Shown: positions 1 through 8,732, counted from the first letter of the stretch. The stretch is DNA of 64,000 bases from Corynebacterium ulceribovis DSM 45146 (GCF_000372445.1 NZ_AQUY01000001.1:93157-157156); one strand, 5' to 3'. Numbers and translations: made by a program. The notes: generated by a model not told the origin, from the letters alone.

Positions 1-501
1 GATTTGCAGCTCTTCAGTGCGCAGCGCCTAGCTGACTTCCACCAGCGGGTTGCGTTGCAGATTCTGGATGGCGGCTGCCAACACCCCGGGTGTGACCAGC
101 CGATGGATAAGTGCGATATCCACCATATTCTCCCGTTCCTCATGGACGGGCGTACCGATATTGAGAACCTAGTGCCGCTATGCCGAGTGCATCACAGTCA
201 ACACGATGACACGAGGCGTGCGAAATATCGTCGGCACATGTCGCCGCGAACGGCGGATACAAACTTCGGGTCGGGCAGCATCTACGTCGACGGAGACGGC
301 CGCGCCCACCCGCCGGAATTCAATACAGGGCCGACCGTGCGGCAAGCGCCAGGATATGTGCCACCGCCTGGGGCGATGAAAGCACCCAAGCCGGGAGAAA
401 AGACTAAAGGGTTTTCGTTCCGGAGAACTCAACCTAAAACGCCGGGCAAAAGCTCTGGAAAACGCCCAGAAGAAGGTCCAGGGAAGGGTACGGCGGGCTG
501 A
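1..501 (+). CDS. HNH endonuclease-domain protein, C-terminal part (13E12/DUF222 type)
   Basis: The reading frame is open to the left edge, so the start lies outside the window. The visible part holds a Cys/His HNH nuclease motif: CQHPGCDQ, then KCDIHHILPF and LVPLCRVHH, which is the metal-binding fold of HNH proteins that follow a DUF222 domain in actinobacterial 13E12-type repeat proteins. The tail (about 80 residues) is basic, Pro/Gly-rich and probably disordered. These genes are multicopy in corynebacteria and mycobacteria and their substrate is unknown. The DUF222 half is not in view, so the family assignment rests on the HNH part alone. Confidence 0.8.
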   Translation, partial: DLQLFSAQRLADFHQRVALQILDGGCQHPGCDQPMDKCDIHHILPFLMDGRTDIENLVPLCRVHHSQHDDTRRAKYRRHMSPRTADTNFGSGSIYVDGDGRAHPPEFNTGPTVRQAPGYVPPPGAMKAPKPGEKTKGFSFRRTQPKTPGKSSGKRPEEGPGKGTAG

Positions 502-525
502 TAGCTCGCGATATGCGTGGACAAT

Positions 526-550
526 GCAGGTAGCCAAACGGGTTACCTGC
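526..550 (+). terminator. Hairpin after the HNH gene
   Basis: GCAGGTA and TACCTGC form an inverted repeat around a short loop 25 bases past the HNH stop codon. No T-run follows, so termination is only suggested by the position. Confidence 0.35.
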
Positions 551-619
551 TACTGGTGATCCACAAGAAGGTGCAAGACAATTCGGTTAACGAAAAGCTC
601 GGCAAACACAAAAGCTTTG

Positions 620-826
620 CTAATGCAGGGACTCTTTAGCGCCGAAGAGTAAGTAGAAGACTGGACCAACAAAGAGCAACGTCAAAATAACGACGAACTC
701 TCCGAGTGCTGCCCACGGGCTGCTGTGCTTGCGCAGCGTCAGAACGATAAGTGCGCTGATGAACGAAAGTGCAATAAGTACGAAGACTGCCGCGGTGATG
801 GAGTCATATGGAGCAATTGCCTGCAC
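620..826 (-). CDS. Small membrane protein, PLDc_N-like
   Basis: 68 residues with two hydrophobic segments (about 12-31 and 43-62). The end GPVFYLLFGAKE resembles the PLDc_N domain, a membrane hairpin found at the N-terminus of cardiolipin synthases and as stand-alone small proteins; the stand-alone forms have no established role. The GTG start is preceded by AGAGGA at good spacing. It is transcribed alone, divergently from the DUF445 gene. Confidence 0.65.
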   Translation of the reverse strand: MQAIAPYDSITAAVFVLIALSFISALIVLTLRKHSSPWAALGEFVVILTLLFVGPVFYLLFGAKESLH

Positions 827-937
827 GCCTCGTCCTCTTTCTGAACTGAATTATCAAAAATGCTCCAAGCATACCGATCACCTACAGCAGATATGCTGAC
901 AATCCCTTTGGCTGACGTTTAGCGCAATAATGGAAGA

Positions 938-2254
938 ATGACCGTCAATTCTGCACCAACTTCGAGCACGTTCCGTGGCCCGTCGACCGAAACTGAGCTC
1001 CGCAAGCGGAAAGAGCTCCGCCGCGCAAAGTTCTTCGCTACCGGGCTATTGGTGCTGGCTACCCTGATCTATTTGGGTTGCCGTTTCTTGCAGGTCCGTG
1101 CGACTGGCCAAGGAGAACATCCTGCTGCCTGGATTGGTTATGTCCGCGCTGCGGCGGAGGCTGGCATGGTCGGTGCTTTGGCGGACTGGTTCGCGGTGAC
1201 TGCGCTGTTCCGGCACCCGTTGGGCATTCCGATTCCGCACACCGCGATTTTGCCGAAGAATAAGGACCGCGTTGGTACTGGGTTGGCGGAGTTCGTCGGC
1301 GAGAACTTCCTGAACCCAGAACTGATCGTGGAGAAGATTCGCGCTGCCAAAGTTGCGGAGAAGGGTGGTGCGTGGCTGACTACTCCGGGTAATGCTGAGC
1401 GAGTCTCCCACGAGGCTGGTCGGTTCACGGCAAATGCCCTTGCTGCCGTCAATAAGCAGGACGCGGAAGTGGTGATTAAGGCCGCGATTATTGACCGCGC
1501 TGCGGAACCGGAATGGGGCCCGCCGGCTGGTCGAATCCTGCAGCAGCTGATTGCGGAGGGCCGCACGGAGCCGATTATCCAAGAATTGTCGGAGTGGTTG
1601 TACCGCAAGTCGCAGGGGGCTGGTGGGCTGCTGGACCGGGTGATGGGGGAACGGGCACCGTCGTGGGCGCCGAAGTTTGCGAAGGAGTTTGTTGCTGAGC
1701 GTGCGCACCGGGAGCTCGTTGATTGGGCGTGGCATGTAAAGACGGACCCAAATCACGAGGCTCGACAGGCACTGCGGGCGTGGCTGGATAGGCTCGCGGA
1801 GGATCTGCAGTCGGACCCGAAGACCATTGAGCGGGTCGAGTCGCTGAAGGCTGATTTCTTGGGGTCGAAGGCGGCTCAGGACGCGCCGGGCATGATTTGG
1901 GATTCGGCGAGTGCCAGTTTGATTGAGCAGGCCCAGCAGCCGGATTCGATGCTGCGCACCAAGCTGACGGAAGCGGTGCGTAATTTCGGGCACCGCGTGC
2001 AGTCGGACGCGGAGCTCCGTGCGCGGATTGATGACCGTGTGGAAGGGGCGGTCAGGTTCCTGGCAAGTAACTATGGTGGGGAGGTGACGACCTTGATCAC
2101 TGACACCGTTGAACGTTGGGACGCGCAGGAAGCTTCCAGCAAAATTGAGTTGATGGTTGGCCGCGACCTGCAGTTCATCCGCGTGAACGGCACAGTGGTG
2201 GGGGCGCTTGCGGGTCTATTGATTTACACCTTGTCTGAACTGCTTTTTGTTTAA
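938..2254 (+). CDS. DUF445 family membrane protein
   Basis: 438 residues. A transmembrane segment at about 32-50 is followed by the family hallmark EAGMVGALADWFAVTALFRH and then HPLGIPIPHTAILPKNKDR; a long soluble, helical middle region leads to a second hydrophobic segment at the extreme C-terminus. Function of DUF445 proteins is unknown. It starts a three-gene run with the next two genes on the same strand (gaps of 32 bases and a 4-base overlap), all of unknown function and at least two of them membrane proteins. Confidence 0.85.
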   Translation: MTVNSAPTSSTFRGPSTETELRKRKELRRAKFFATGLLVLATLIYLGCRFLQVRATGQGEHPAAWIGYVRAAAEAGMVGALADWFAVTALFRHPLGIPIPHTAILPKNKDRVGTGLAEFVGENFLNPELIVEKIRAAKVAEKGGAWLTTPGNAERVSHEAGRFTANALAAVNKQDAEVVIKAAIIDRAAEPEWGPPAGRILQQLIAEGRTEPIIQELSEWLYRKSQGAGGLLDRVMGERAPSWAPKFAKEFVAERAHRELVDWAWHVKTDPNHEARQALRAWLDRLAEDLQSDPKTIERVESLKADFLGSKAAQDAPGMIWDSASASLIEQAQQPDSMLRTKLTEAVRNFGHRVQSDAELRARIDDRVEGAVRFLASNYGGEVTTLITDTVERWDAQEASSKIELMVGRDLQFIRVNGTVVGALAGLLIYTLSELLFV

Positions 2255-2286
2255 TTCCCGTGTTTCATTTCCGCAGAGGAGAAGCC

Positions 2287-3168
2287 ATGTCAAACAACTA
2301 CGGACGCAACGAATTCGGACCATTCGACCTTTTCGGCACGCCGCTGGCTGCCTGGCTCGGCACCGGCGCCCGCATTGTGGACATCATCAATGAGAACGGT
2401 TTGAATCCAGAAAACCGCGCCAAGCCTACCGGCCGGAACGATGGGCTTGTTGACGATTACACCGTCGTCACGGACGACGGTGACGACACCCCGAACGCTG
2501 ACGCAGCTGCGCACGACGGGACTTTCTCTGACATGACGGTGCCCGAGGAGCGTGATGAGGTGGAAGCTGGTCGCGCTGCGCTGGCAGACACTTTGGGCGA
2601 GGCGAAAGAGTCTTTCAAGAAGGCCATGAGCCAGCTGGAGGAGCAGCTGCGCCTTGAGGGCGGCAATGCCGTGAATCGGATGGACCCTGGTGAGGGGCTG
2701 GATCGTTTCGTCAAAAAGCTTCAAAACAGTGAACTTCGCGGCCTTGCCGATTCCTTCCGGACGTCGGCGGAAGCACTCTATAAGGAACTGGCGGGGCGAC
2801 GGTTCGTCGGCGATGTGCCGACCGAGGACGATGACGATTGGGCGGAGGACTTTGATCCGCGGGACTTCCTTGACGCGGATTACGGTGACTATGCGGATAC
2901 CGATTATGCAGAAGAGTCGGACTTTGAGTGGACTGCGTACCCGCCAACCGAGGCGATGGTTGACCATATGAAGCGGAGCTGGGCGGAAGTTGGCGTCGAA
3001 GCGGCACGCCTAGCGAAGCAGGTGCTGTTTGTCGCCTCGGATGAGCTGATGAACCGACGCAACAACAACGACAACTACACTGCGAATCAGGAGAATAAGG
3101 GCGGCGACGTTGACGCCGACACTGGTGCTGCGGACACTGCCCCTGAGAAAGAAGAGGACACTGAGTGA
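2287..3168 (+). CDS. Acidic hypothetical protein
   Basis: 293 residues, strongly acidic, with Asp/Glu-rich stretches near residues 45-75 and 165-210 and at the C-terminus, and a central helical part (about 85-150) that could form a coiled coil. No transmembrane segment. The start is the ATG preceded by GGAG (gcagaggagaagcc), not the earlier in-frame ATG. The last bases overlap the start of the DUF2516 gene (GTGA), implying translational coupling. I do not recognise a function; placement between DUF445 and DUF2516 genes is a corynebacterial arrangement. Confidence 0.7.
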   Translation: MSNNYGRNEFGPFDLFGTPLAAWLGTGARIVDIINENGLNPENRAKPTGRNDGLVDDYTVVTDDGDDTPNADAAAHDGTFSDMTVPEERDEVEAGRAALADTLGEAKESFKKAMSQLEEQLRLEGGNAVNRMDPGEGLDRFVKKLQNSELRGLADSFRTSAEALYKELAGRRFVGDVPTEDDDDWAEDFDPRDFLDADYGDYADTDYAEESDFEWTAYPPTEAMVDHMKRSWAEVGVEAARLAKQVLFVASDELMNRRNNNDNYTANQENKGGDVDADTGAADTAPEKEEDTE

Positions 3169-3473
3169 GCATCATTCAATTCGCGATGACAGGTCCGGTC
3201 TACCTGGAATTCGTGCTGACGCTGATGGTGGCGCTATTGGGCCTCATCGGCGCGGTGATGGCCGCTGCGACGCGGCCAGACGCTTATGATGTGGCCGACC
3301 GGATGAGCAAGTGGGCGTGGACGGGCGTGCTTGCCGGGTTCGGCATCGGCATTCCGCTGCTCGGCCAAATCAGCCTGATGATTCCAATTATCGGTGCGGT
3401 ATTTATCGGCCTGTGGTGGACCGACGTGCGGCCGCAGATCCGTGACATTCTGGACGGCACCGGCGGCCTGTAG
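3165..3473 (+). CDS. DUF2516 family membrane protein
   Basis: 102 residues with about three hydrophobic segments; the middle and end (ATRPDAYDVADRMSKWAW, then VRPQIRDI) match the actinobacterial DUF2516 family of small membrane proteins of unknown function. The GTG start overlaps the upstream stop by four bases. Its stop lies four bases from the end of the convergent purU gene, with no room for a conventional terminator. Confidence 0.75.
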   Translation: MSIIQFAMTGPVYLEFVLTLMVALLGLIGAVMAAATRPDAYDVADRMSKWAWTGVLAGFGIGIPLLGQISLMIPIIGAVFIGLWWTDVRPQIRDILDGTGGL

Positions 3474-3476
3474 CCG

Positions 3477-4382
3477 CTAGTTGAACACCACGGTGCGGTT
3501 ACCGTAGACCTGCACGCGGTCTTCGAGGTGCCAGCGCACACCGCGGGCAAGCACCTGCTTCTCGGCGTCGCGGCCTAGACGGGCCATGTCCTGCGGGGTG
3601 TCCTTGTGGGAGACCCGGATGACGTCCTGCTCAATGATTGGGCCGTCGTCGAGGTCTTGGGTGGCGTAGTGGCAGGTTGCACCGATGAGCTTCACACCAC
3701 GCTTGTACGCCTGGTGGTATGGGCGGGCGCCCATGAACGATGGCAGGAAGCTGTGGTGGATGTTGATGGCACGGCCGGACCACATTTCGCACAGGTCAGG
3801 CGGCAGAATTTGCATGAAGCGCGCCAGGATAATGACATCCGGGTTTTCGGCATTGACCAGTTCGGCGACCGCATCGAAGGCGCGGCGCTTGCCCACGGCA
3901 TCCTTTGGGAATGGGATGTGGTGGAATGGTACGCCGTGCGCGCGGGCGAGGGGTTCCAAGTCTGGGTGGTTGCCGATGATGCAGGCAACGTCCATTGGGT
4001 AGTCGTTTTGGGCGATGCGGCCGAGGAGGTCCTGCAGGCAGTGGCTTTCGCGGGTGACGAGGATGACGCCGCGTTTGAGGACGTTGGTGTCACTGATTTT
4101 CCAGGTGACATTGGGGCCGAGTTCTTCGGCGAGCTGGCCGAAGCCTTCGCGTAGCTCGGCTAGGGAGATGCCGAGTTCGTCGGCGCGGATGGATTGGCGG
4201 GTGAAGAACCAGCCGGATTCCGCGTCGGAGAAGTAGTGCGCTTCCGTGATCCAGCCGCCGATTTCCGCGAGGAAGTTGGACAGTTTGGCAACGATGCCGG
4301 TGGAGTCTGGGCAGCCGAGCGTCAGGACGTACTGGTGTTCCTGCGGTGCAGCTAGCGGTTGTGCGAGTGGGGAAACGGTCAT
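3477..4382 (-). CDS. purU: Formyltetrahydrofolate deformylase
   Basis: 301 residues, usual length for PurU. It hydrolyses 10-formyl-THF to formate and THF, balancing the one-carbon pool and supplying formate for purine synthesis. An N-terminal ACT domain (about 15-95; YVLTLGCPDSTGIVAKLSNF) precedes a formyltransferase fold with the catalytic Asn-His-Asp set visible in INIHHSFLPSFMGARPYHQA and ATQDLDDGPIIEQD. The ATG lies 8 bases after TAGGAT, a -10-like hexamer, so the transcript may be leaderless. Divergent from deoC. Confidence 0.93.
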   Translation of the reverse strand: MTVSPLAQPLAAPQEHQYVLTLGCPDSTGIVAKLSNFLAEIGGWITEAHYFSDAESGWFFTRQSIRADELGISLAELREGFGQLAEELGPNVTWKISDTNVLKRGVILVTRESHCLQDLLGRIAQNDYPMDVACIIGNHPDLEPLARAHGVPFHHIPFPKDAVGKRRAFDAVAELVNAENPDVIILARFMQILPPDLCEMWSGRAINIHHSFLPSFMGARPYHQAYKRGVKLIGATCHYATQDLDDGPIIEQDVIRVSHKDTPQDMARLGRDAEKQVLARGVRWHLEDRVQVYGNRTVVFN

Positions 4383-4390
4383 GGCGATTT

Positions 4391-4421
4391 ATCCTAGTCA
4401 AGACGGTGCGCAACGTACCAT
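4391..4421. promoter_or_regulatory. Divergent purU/deoC promoter region
   Basis: TAGGAT on the minus strand (4391-4396) ends 8 bases before the purU ATG. TACCAT on the plus strand (4416-4421) ends 6 bases before the deoC ATG. Both fit -10 elements of leaderless transcripts; the two start sites would be only about 45 bases apart. Confidence 0.5.
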
Positions 4422-4427
4422 TTAGGC

Positions 4428-5168
4428 ATGACTTTGCTTTTTGACGTTCGCGAGCTGACCCCGACCGCTACCGCAGATCAGATTGGCGATGCCATCGCGT
4501 TGGCGGCGGCGGTGGATGCGCGGGCAGTGTGCGTGTTGCCGACGATGCTGACAGTGGCGAATAGTTTGCACACGCAGCTGCATGCCGAAACTGGTGCGGC
4601 AGTTCCCATTTCGACGGTCGCGGGGTGGCCAACTGGGGCGCACCACACCTTGGTTAAAGCGTCGGAGGCTCGGCTGAGCGTGGACAGTGGGGCCCAGGAA
4701 GTAACGGTGGTGTTGAACCCGGCGGCGGTGGCAGCGGGTGATGCGACGGCGTTGCTTTCGGAGGCAGTGACGTTGCGGCAAGCTGTGCCAAGCCCGTTGT
4801 TGCTGACGTTAGGGGTTGATGTGGCGAGTTTGCCAAGTGACGGCGACGCGGCAGCTCGGCAGGTGGCGGCTGCGGTGCAATCTGTGGTGCCTGCTGGCGC
4901 GGATGGGATCACGTTGCTGCGCAGCGATGGTGCAGATGTTGCGGTGGCTTTGTGTGCGGCGGTCAAGGCGGTGTTGCCGCCGAGTATTGGCCTTCGGGTG
5001 GACAGCGCAGGCGGTGCAAGCAGCACTGTTGGCGAGACAGGTGGCACTATCGGCCAGGCAGGCAGCACTGCCGGTGTGGCAGCAAAAAACCCGCAGGCCG
5101 CGGAGAATTACGCGGCTGCGGGCGTGGGGGTGTTGGCGCTTCCAGACCCTAGCTCTGTATCTGGCTGA
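4428..5168 (+). CDS. deoC: DeoC-like protein, predicted catalytically dead
   Basis: 246 residues with the deoxyribose-phosphate aldolase fold in the first half (VCVLPTMLTVANSL, VAGWPTGAHHTLVKASEARL). The active-site residues of true DeoC are not there: the Asp of DEIDMVIN is Thr in QEVTVVLN, the Schiff-base Lys of GADFVKTSTG is Thr in GADGITLLRS, and the Lys of VKASGGI is Arg in LRVDSAGG. A Gly/Ala/Thr-rich insert follows near residues 190-215. The frame is intact, so it is probably expressed with another role, or is decaying. Its end overlaps the convergent LmeA-like gene by 20 bases. The gene position next to purU matches deoC of other corynebacteria. Confidence 0.7.
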   Translation: MTLLFDVRELTPTATADQIGDAIALAAAVDARAVCVLPTMLTVANSLHTQLHAETGAAVPISTVAGWPTGAHHTLVKASEARLSVDSGAQEVTVVLNPAAVAAGDATALLSEAVTLRQAVPSPLLLTLGVDVASLPSDGDAAARQVAAAVQSVVPAGADGITLLRSDGADVAVALCAAVKAVLPPSIGLRVDSAGGASSTVGETGGTIGQAGSTAGVAAKNPQAAENYAAAGVGVLALPDPSSVSG

Positions 5169-6210
5169 GCGTGAGGTCGGTGCCGTGCAGGCTCACGGCA
5201 AGCTGACCGCTTTCGACCTGCACATCTGTGAACTTCAGCCCGTTGTTCAGTTGGGCGGCATTCTTGGAGAACTCGTCACCGAGGGCTTTGGCAACTTCTT
5301 CGCCGAGAGAAATGCCGACGACGTTAACGTTTTCGACGTCCATCAGCAGTTGCCCGTCTTTCACTGTCGGTTTGAAGGTGATGGTGGCGAGTCCGCCAGT
5401 GAGTTCGACATCGACGGTGCCTTGGCCTTGGTCGCTGGTCACATCGGTCACTTCGATGAGTTTGCCGGCTGCCCCTAGGTCGGATTCGGCGGCGCTGGCC
5501 ACCATCATGTCCTGCAGGTTCTGGTCACTCATCAGCAGGTTGAGGTCTAGTTCGCCGAAGGTTGGGTCATCAAGGTTTTTAATGCCGAGGTCTTTAATCT
5601 TGATGTCCATTTTCGGCGTGCCCGTCATTTTTGGTGTGCCTTGGGCGTCGTTCTCTAGCTTCAGCGTGGATGGGGTTTTCACGTTGACGGTGCCTAGTTC
5701 ACGTTGGGTGAATCCGAGGAGGACGGAGCTGCGGCCGAAGGTCACTTCCGCATCGTCGCGGTTGATGTCTACGCCTTCTGTTTTCGCGGTTTCAACCATG
5801 GCCTGTTTCACAGTGGAGTTCAGTACCCATCGGGTGCCGAATTCGGCGGCGCCAAGAATGACCACGACGGCCACCAGGATGCTGATTAGGCAGCCTGGCA
5901 GCATGCTGCGGGATTTCTTCGGTGGCTGCGGCCGGGAATCGTACTGGTCAGGCGGCCGGTTGTGGTTGCTGCGGTTGGGTTGTGCAGGGCCGACCCCGTG
6001 GGGCTGCTGCGATTGCGGCGGCTGCTGTGGCCCTGGTTGCCCATAGTTTCCCTGTGAGGGGCCGAACCCAGCATGTCCGAACCCTTGCTTGGGCATAGCT
6101 TCGGTCGGATTTGGAGTTTCTGGCGGTGGCGTTGTGCCTAGCCAGTCCGGAGCACCATAAGGACGCTTCGATGGGTCGTTGTTAAAAGTCACATTGCTAG
6201 TTAAGAACAA
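5149..6210 (-). CDS. DUF2993 / LmeA-like envelope protein
   Basis: 353 residues. A Pro/Gln/Gly-rich cytoplasmic N-terminus (about 1-100) leads to one transmembrane segment (about 104-127, LISILVAVVVILGAAEF) and an extracytoplasmic DUF2993 domain. The mycobacterial DUF2993 protein LmeA takes part in lipomannan/lipoarabinomannan mannan-core elongation and binds phospholipid; the same role here is inference. The start is uncertain because the N-terminal region is low-complexity; an internal Met near residue 39 is an alternative. Confidence 0.75.
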   Translation of the reverse strand: MFLTSNVTFNNDPSKRPYGAPDWLGTTPPPETPNPTEAMPKQGFGHAGFGPSQGNYGQPGPQQPPQSQQPHGVGPAQPNRSNHNRPPDQYDSRPQPPKKSRSMLPGCLISILVAVVVILGAAEFGTRWVLNSTVKQAMVETAKTEGVDINRDDAEVTFGRSSVLLGFTQRELGTVNVKTPSTLKLENDAQGTPKMTGTPKMDIKIKDLGIKNLDDPTFGELDLNLLMSDQNLQDMMVASAAESDLGAAGKLIEVTDVTSDQGQGTVDVELTGGLATITFKPTVKDGQLLMDVENVNVVGISLGEEVAKALGDEFSKNAAQLNNGLKFTDVQVESGQLAVSLHGTDLTLSQIQS

Positions 6211-6219
6211 AAACGCGGA

Positions 6220-7035
6220 TCATGCCACCGGCACCACTGCTGACCATGCGATTGTCAGGAAGTTGTCGCGGAATCGGCGGTGTTGGCGTTCGATTGGCCA
6301 TCCATTTGCGCGTAGCTGCTCGACTGCTTGGCGCCATCGCACGCGTGGCCCGTGTGGTGCCCAGCCGGCACTGTGGTCCCATGCCATATCGGCGGCTTGC
6401 AATAACTCGTGGATGGGTTGTCCGGGGACGTTGCAGTGGATGAGGACTTTTGGCAGGCGTTCAGCTAGGTCGGAGGGGCGGTTTACGTCGAAGGGGTCCC
6501 AGGCCAGGGTGAGGGTTTGGGGCCCTTGTTCGTCAATAAGTAGCCAGGTGCTGCGGCGGCCGAGTTCGTCGCAGGTGCCTTCGATAATGAGGCCGCCGGG
6601 TGCGAGGTGGGTTTGCATTTCGGTCCAGGCTGCTTCGACGTCGGCGACGTCGTATTGGCGTAGTACGTTGAAGGCGCGGACTAGGTGCGGTTGGAGGCCG
6701 GCGAGTTCGAAGCCGCCGAGGGCGAAGTTGACGCCGTTGCGGGGCGGCAGGACGCGTTCGGGGGCGATTTCTAGGCCGGTGACGGCGATGTCGGGGCGGA
6801 TGGTGCGGAGCCACTCGGCCCATTCGCAGGTGGTGGTGTGGCTGGCGCCGTAGCCAACGTCGACGGCGTGGGGGCGGTCGGCGTTGCGTAGTAGTGCTTG
6901 GATGCGCGGGTGGGCAGCCACCCAGCGGTCGCAGCGCCGTAGTCGGTTGATGTTGGTGGTGCCGCGCGTGATCACGCCGACGGGACCAAAAGACCGGTGG
7001 CCGGTCATTCGCAGGTTATGTGCGTGATCGGCCAC
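6220..7035 (-). CDS. Class I SAM-dependent methyltransferase-like protein
   Basis: 271 residues. The SAM-binding motif I appears as HAVDVGYGASHTTT, followed by an acidic post-I residue in VTGLEIAPERV, and a later GGLIIEGTCDE strand. Substrate unknown. The N-terminus (GPVGVITRGTTNINRLRR) looks conserved. The GTG start and an alternative ATG at 7008 both fall inside a perfect 11-bp inverted repeat (6992-7040), so the start is not secure. Lies downstream of the DUF2505 gene on the same strand. Confidence 0.75.
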   Translation of the reverse strand: MADHAHNLRMTGHRSFGPVGVITRGTTNINRLRRCDRWVAAHPRIQALLRNADRPHAVDVGYGASHTTTCEWAEWLRTIRPDIAVTGLEIAPERVLPPRNGVNFALGGFELAGLQPHLVRAFNVLRQYDVADVEAAWTEMQTHLAPGGLIIEGTCDELGRRSTWLLIDEQGPQTLTLAWDPFDVNRPSDLAERLPKVLIHCNVPGQPIHELLQAADMAWDHSAGWAPHGPRVRWRQAVEQLRANGWPIERQHRRFRDNFLTIAWSAVVPVA

Positions 7036-7040
7036 CGGTC
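6992..7040 (-). terminator. Inverted repeat with short T-run between DUF2505 and methyltransferase genes
   Basis: GACCGGTGGCC and GGCCACCGGTC are perfect 11-bp inverted arms 27 bases apart. On the minus strand the second arm is followed by TTTTGG. It could end DUF2505 transcription or fold over the methyltransferase start region. Confidence 0.4.
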
Positions 7041-7089
7041 AGTGCTTCTTTATTTCTGTTGCGTTGGGTACAGCTGGTTGGGTAGCGGA

Positions 7090-7584
7090 CTACTTGGCCA
7101 GGTACTCGGCGATAACTTCTGCTTCGCGGGCGTAGAGCTGCTGCAGGGCGTCGACGACCTTTGGTTCCATGGCTGCGCCCATGAATGGGATGTTCACGGA
7201 GACGTCGAGTTCGGTGTCAATGGTGGTGGCTTCGGCGCCGGAGAGCTTCTGGGTGCCGTTGTAGGACACTGGTGCGCCCTTGATTTCGGCTTCGACAACG
7301 GAGCTTGCTGCGTCGCCGCTCAGGCCGGTCCAACGGATGGTGCGCTTGACGTTGAGGTCGTTCTTGATGAGTGCCTGGACGTTTTCTGGGAGCATGGACT
7401 TTGCCATGATTTCGTAGAGCACAACTTCAACGCCGTCGTCGGTGTTGTTGAACTCGTTGACCTCGCCTGGAGTGGTGGAGAGGTTCTGTGCGAAGTAGGT
7501 CCAGAATTCTGGGGACGTCAGTGCTGCGTGCACGTCAGCTGCTGGGGAAGAGACCGTAGTTTGAATGTCTGTATGCGTAGCCAT
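7090..7584 (-). CDS. DUF2505 family protein
   Basis: 164 residues, usual length for this actinobacterial family, which has a START/SRPBCC-like fold with a possible hydrophobic ligand pocket; no enzymatic role is established. ADVHAALTSPEFWTYFAQNL at the N-terminus and the terminal QQLYAREAEVIAEYL helix fit the fold. The ATG lies 6 bases after TAGTAT, a -10-like hexamer. Divergent from murB with overlapping -10 elements. Confidence 0.8.
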   Translation of the reverse strand: MATHTDIQTTVSSPAADVHAALTSPEFWTYFAQNLSTTPGEVNEFNNTDDGVEVVLYEIMAKSMLPENVQALIKNDLNVKRTIRWTGLSGDAASSVVEAEIKGAPVSYNGTQKLSGAEATTIDTELDVSVNIPFMGAAMEPKVVDALQQLYAREAEVIAEYLAK

Positions 7585-7590
7585 GAGCTC

Positions 7591-7600
7591 ATACTAACGT
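7591..7600. promoter_or_regulatory. Overlapping divergent -10 elements for DUF2505 and murB
   Basis: The ten bases ATACTAACGT hold TAGTAT on the minus strand (7591-7596, 6 bases before the DUF2505 ATG) and TAACGT on the plus strand (7595-7600, 7 bases before the murB GTG). They share two bases, so RNA polymerase could not occupy both at once. Confidence 0.5.
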
Positions 7601-7607
7601 TAAAGGG

Positions 7608-8723
7608 GTGAGCACTACACTGAATAAGCAATTTTCCGGCATGTCCGGAGTGACGCTGCGCCACGACCTTTCCCTTGCTGACCTGACAACATTACGGTTG
7701 GGTGGCGTTCCGCGGGCGGTCATTGAATGCGCTACCCGTGAGGCTATCGCGGCGGTTACTCAGATCCTCGACGACAGCGGTATCCGCACGTTGATTGTCG
7801 GTGGTGGTTCGAATTTGGTGGTCGCTGATGATGTCACCGATTTAGTTGTGCTGCATATCACAGCTGATGCGTTGGATATTGATGCCGAAACCGGGGTCGT
7901 GGAAGTTGATGCCGGCGCGGAGTGGGACGCGGTAGTCGCCGCGACAGTGCAGGCAGGTTTGGGCGGTTTGGAGTGCCTTTCCGGAATTCCGGGTTCGGCC
8001 GGTGCCACGCCCGTGCAGAATGTGGGTGCCTACGGGGCGGAAGTGTCCGCGGTACTTGCTGAAGTGCTGCTCTATAACCGCGAAACTGGGGCCACGGAGT
8101 GGGTGACCCCAGATTCTTTGGAGCTGTCTTACCGCTACTCAAATCTGAAGTTCACTGGCCGCGCAGTGGTCCTTGCGGTGCGATTCCAACTGACCACTGA
8201 TGGGCTGTCGGTGCCGCTGCGTTATGGCGAACTTGCCCGCCGACTCGATGCCGAAGGTGGGGACCGCCGCCCAGTGGGCCAGGTCCGCGAGACAGTGTTG
8301 GCGTTGCGGCATGGCAAGGGCATGGTGCTTGTTGACGAAGACAAGGACACCTGGAGCGCCGGGAGCTTTTTCACAAACCCGGTGCTCGCCAATCAAGCGG
8401 AGGCGGAAGCCGTCCGGTCGCGGGTCGCTCACATCGTCAATAAGCACGACGCGGAGTTTATGCCGGTCTACCCTGCCGATGGGCAACAGGTGAAGCTGTC
8501 GGCGGCCTGGCTGATTGAACGCGCCGGGTTTGCCAAGGGCTATCCGGGGGCCGATTCGCCGGTGCGGTTGTCGACGAAGCATACGCTTGCGCTGACCAAT
8601 CGCGGCGGGGCGTCGACGGCGGATTTAGTTGCGTTGGCGCGGACGGTGCGCGATGGGGTGCGTCGGGAATTTGGGGTGGAGCTGCACCCCGAACCAGTGT
8701 GGGTCGGGGTCACACTTGACTAG
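7608..8723 (+). CDS. murB: UDP-N-acetylenolpyruvoylglucosamine reductase
   Basis: 371 residues, normal for MurB. It reduces UDP-GlcNAc-enolpyruvate to UDP-MurNAc with NADPH and FAD in the cytoplasmic stage of peptidoglycan synthesis. FAD-binding motifs are clear: LIVGGGSNLVVADD and GIPGSAGATPVQNVGAYGAE. SAGSFFTNPV carries the catalytic Ser region, and ELHPEPVWVG the C-terminal Glu. The GTG start is 7 bases after TAACGT, with AAAGGGG between. It ends 50 bases from the convergent fadD gene. Confidence 0.95.
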   Translation: MSTTLNKQFSGMSGVTLRHDLSLADLTTLRLGGVPRAVIECATREAIAAVTQILDDSGIRTLIVGGGSNLVVADDVTDLVVLHITADALDIDAETGVVEVDAGAEWDAVVAATVQAGLGGLECLSGIPGSAGATPVQNVGAYGAEVSAVLAEVLLYNRETGATEWVTPDSLELSYRYSNLKFTGRAVVLAVRFQLTTDGLSVPLRYGELARRLDAEGGDRRPVGQVRETVLALRHGKGMVLVDEDKDTWSAGSFFTNPVLANQAEAEAVRSRVAHIVNKHDAEFMPVYPADGQQVKLSAAWLIERAGFAKGYPGADSPVRLSTKHTLALTNRGGASTADLVALARTVRDGVRREFGVELHPEPVWVGVTLD

Positions 8724-8732
8724 CGTCTGCCC

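Noticed and set aside
1046..1993. Long antisense frames opposite DUF445 and many other genes
   Set aside because: Typical shadows in GC-rich coding DNA; biased composition, no family similarity and no start signals.
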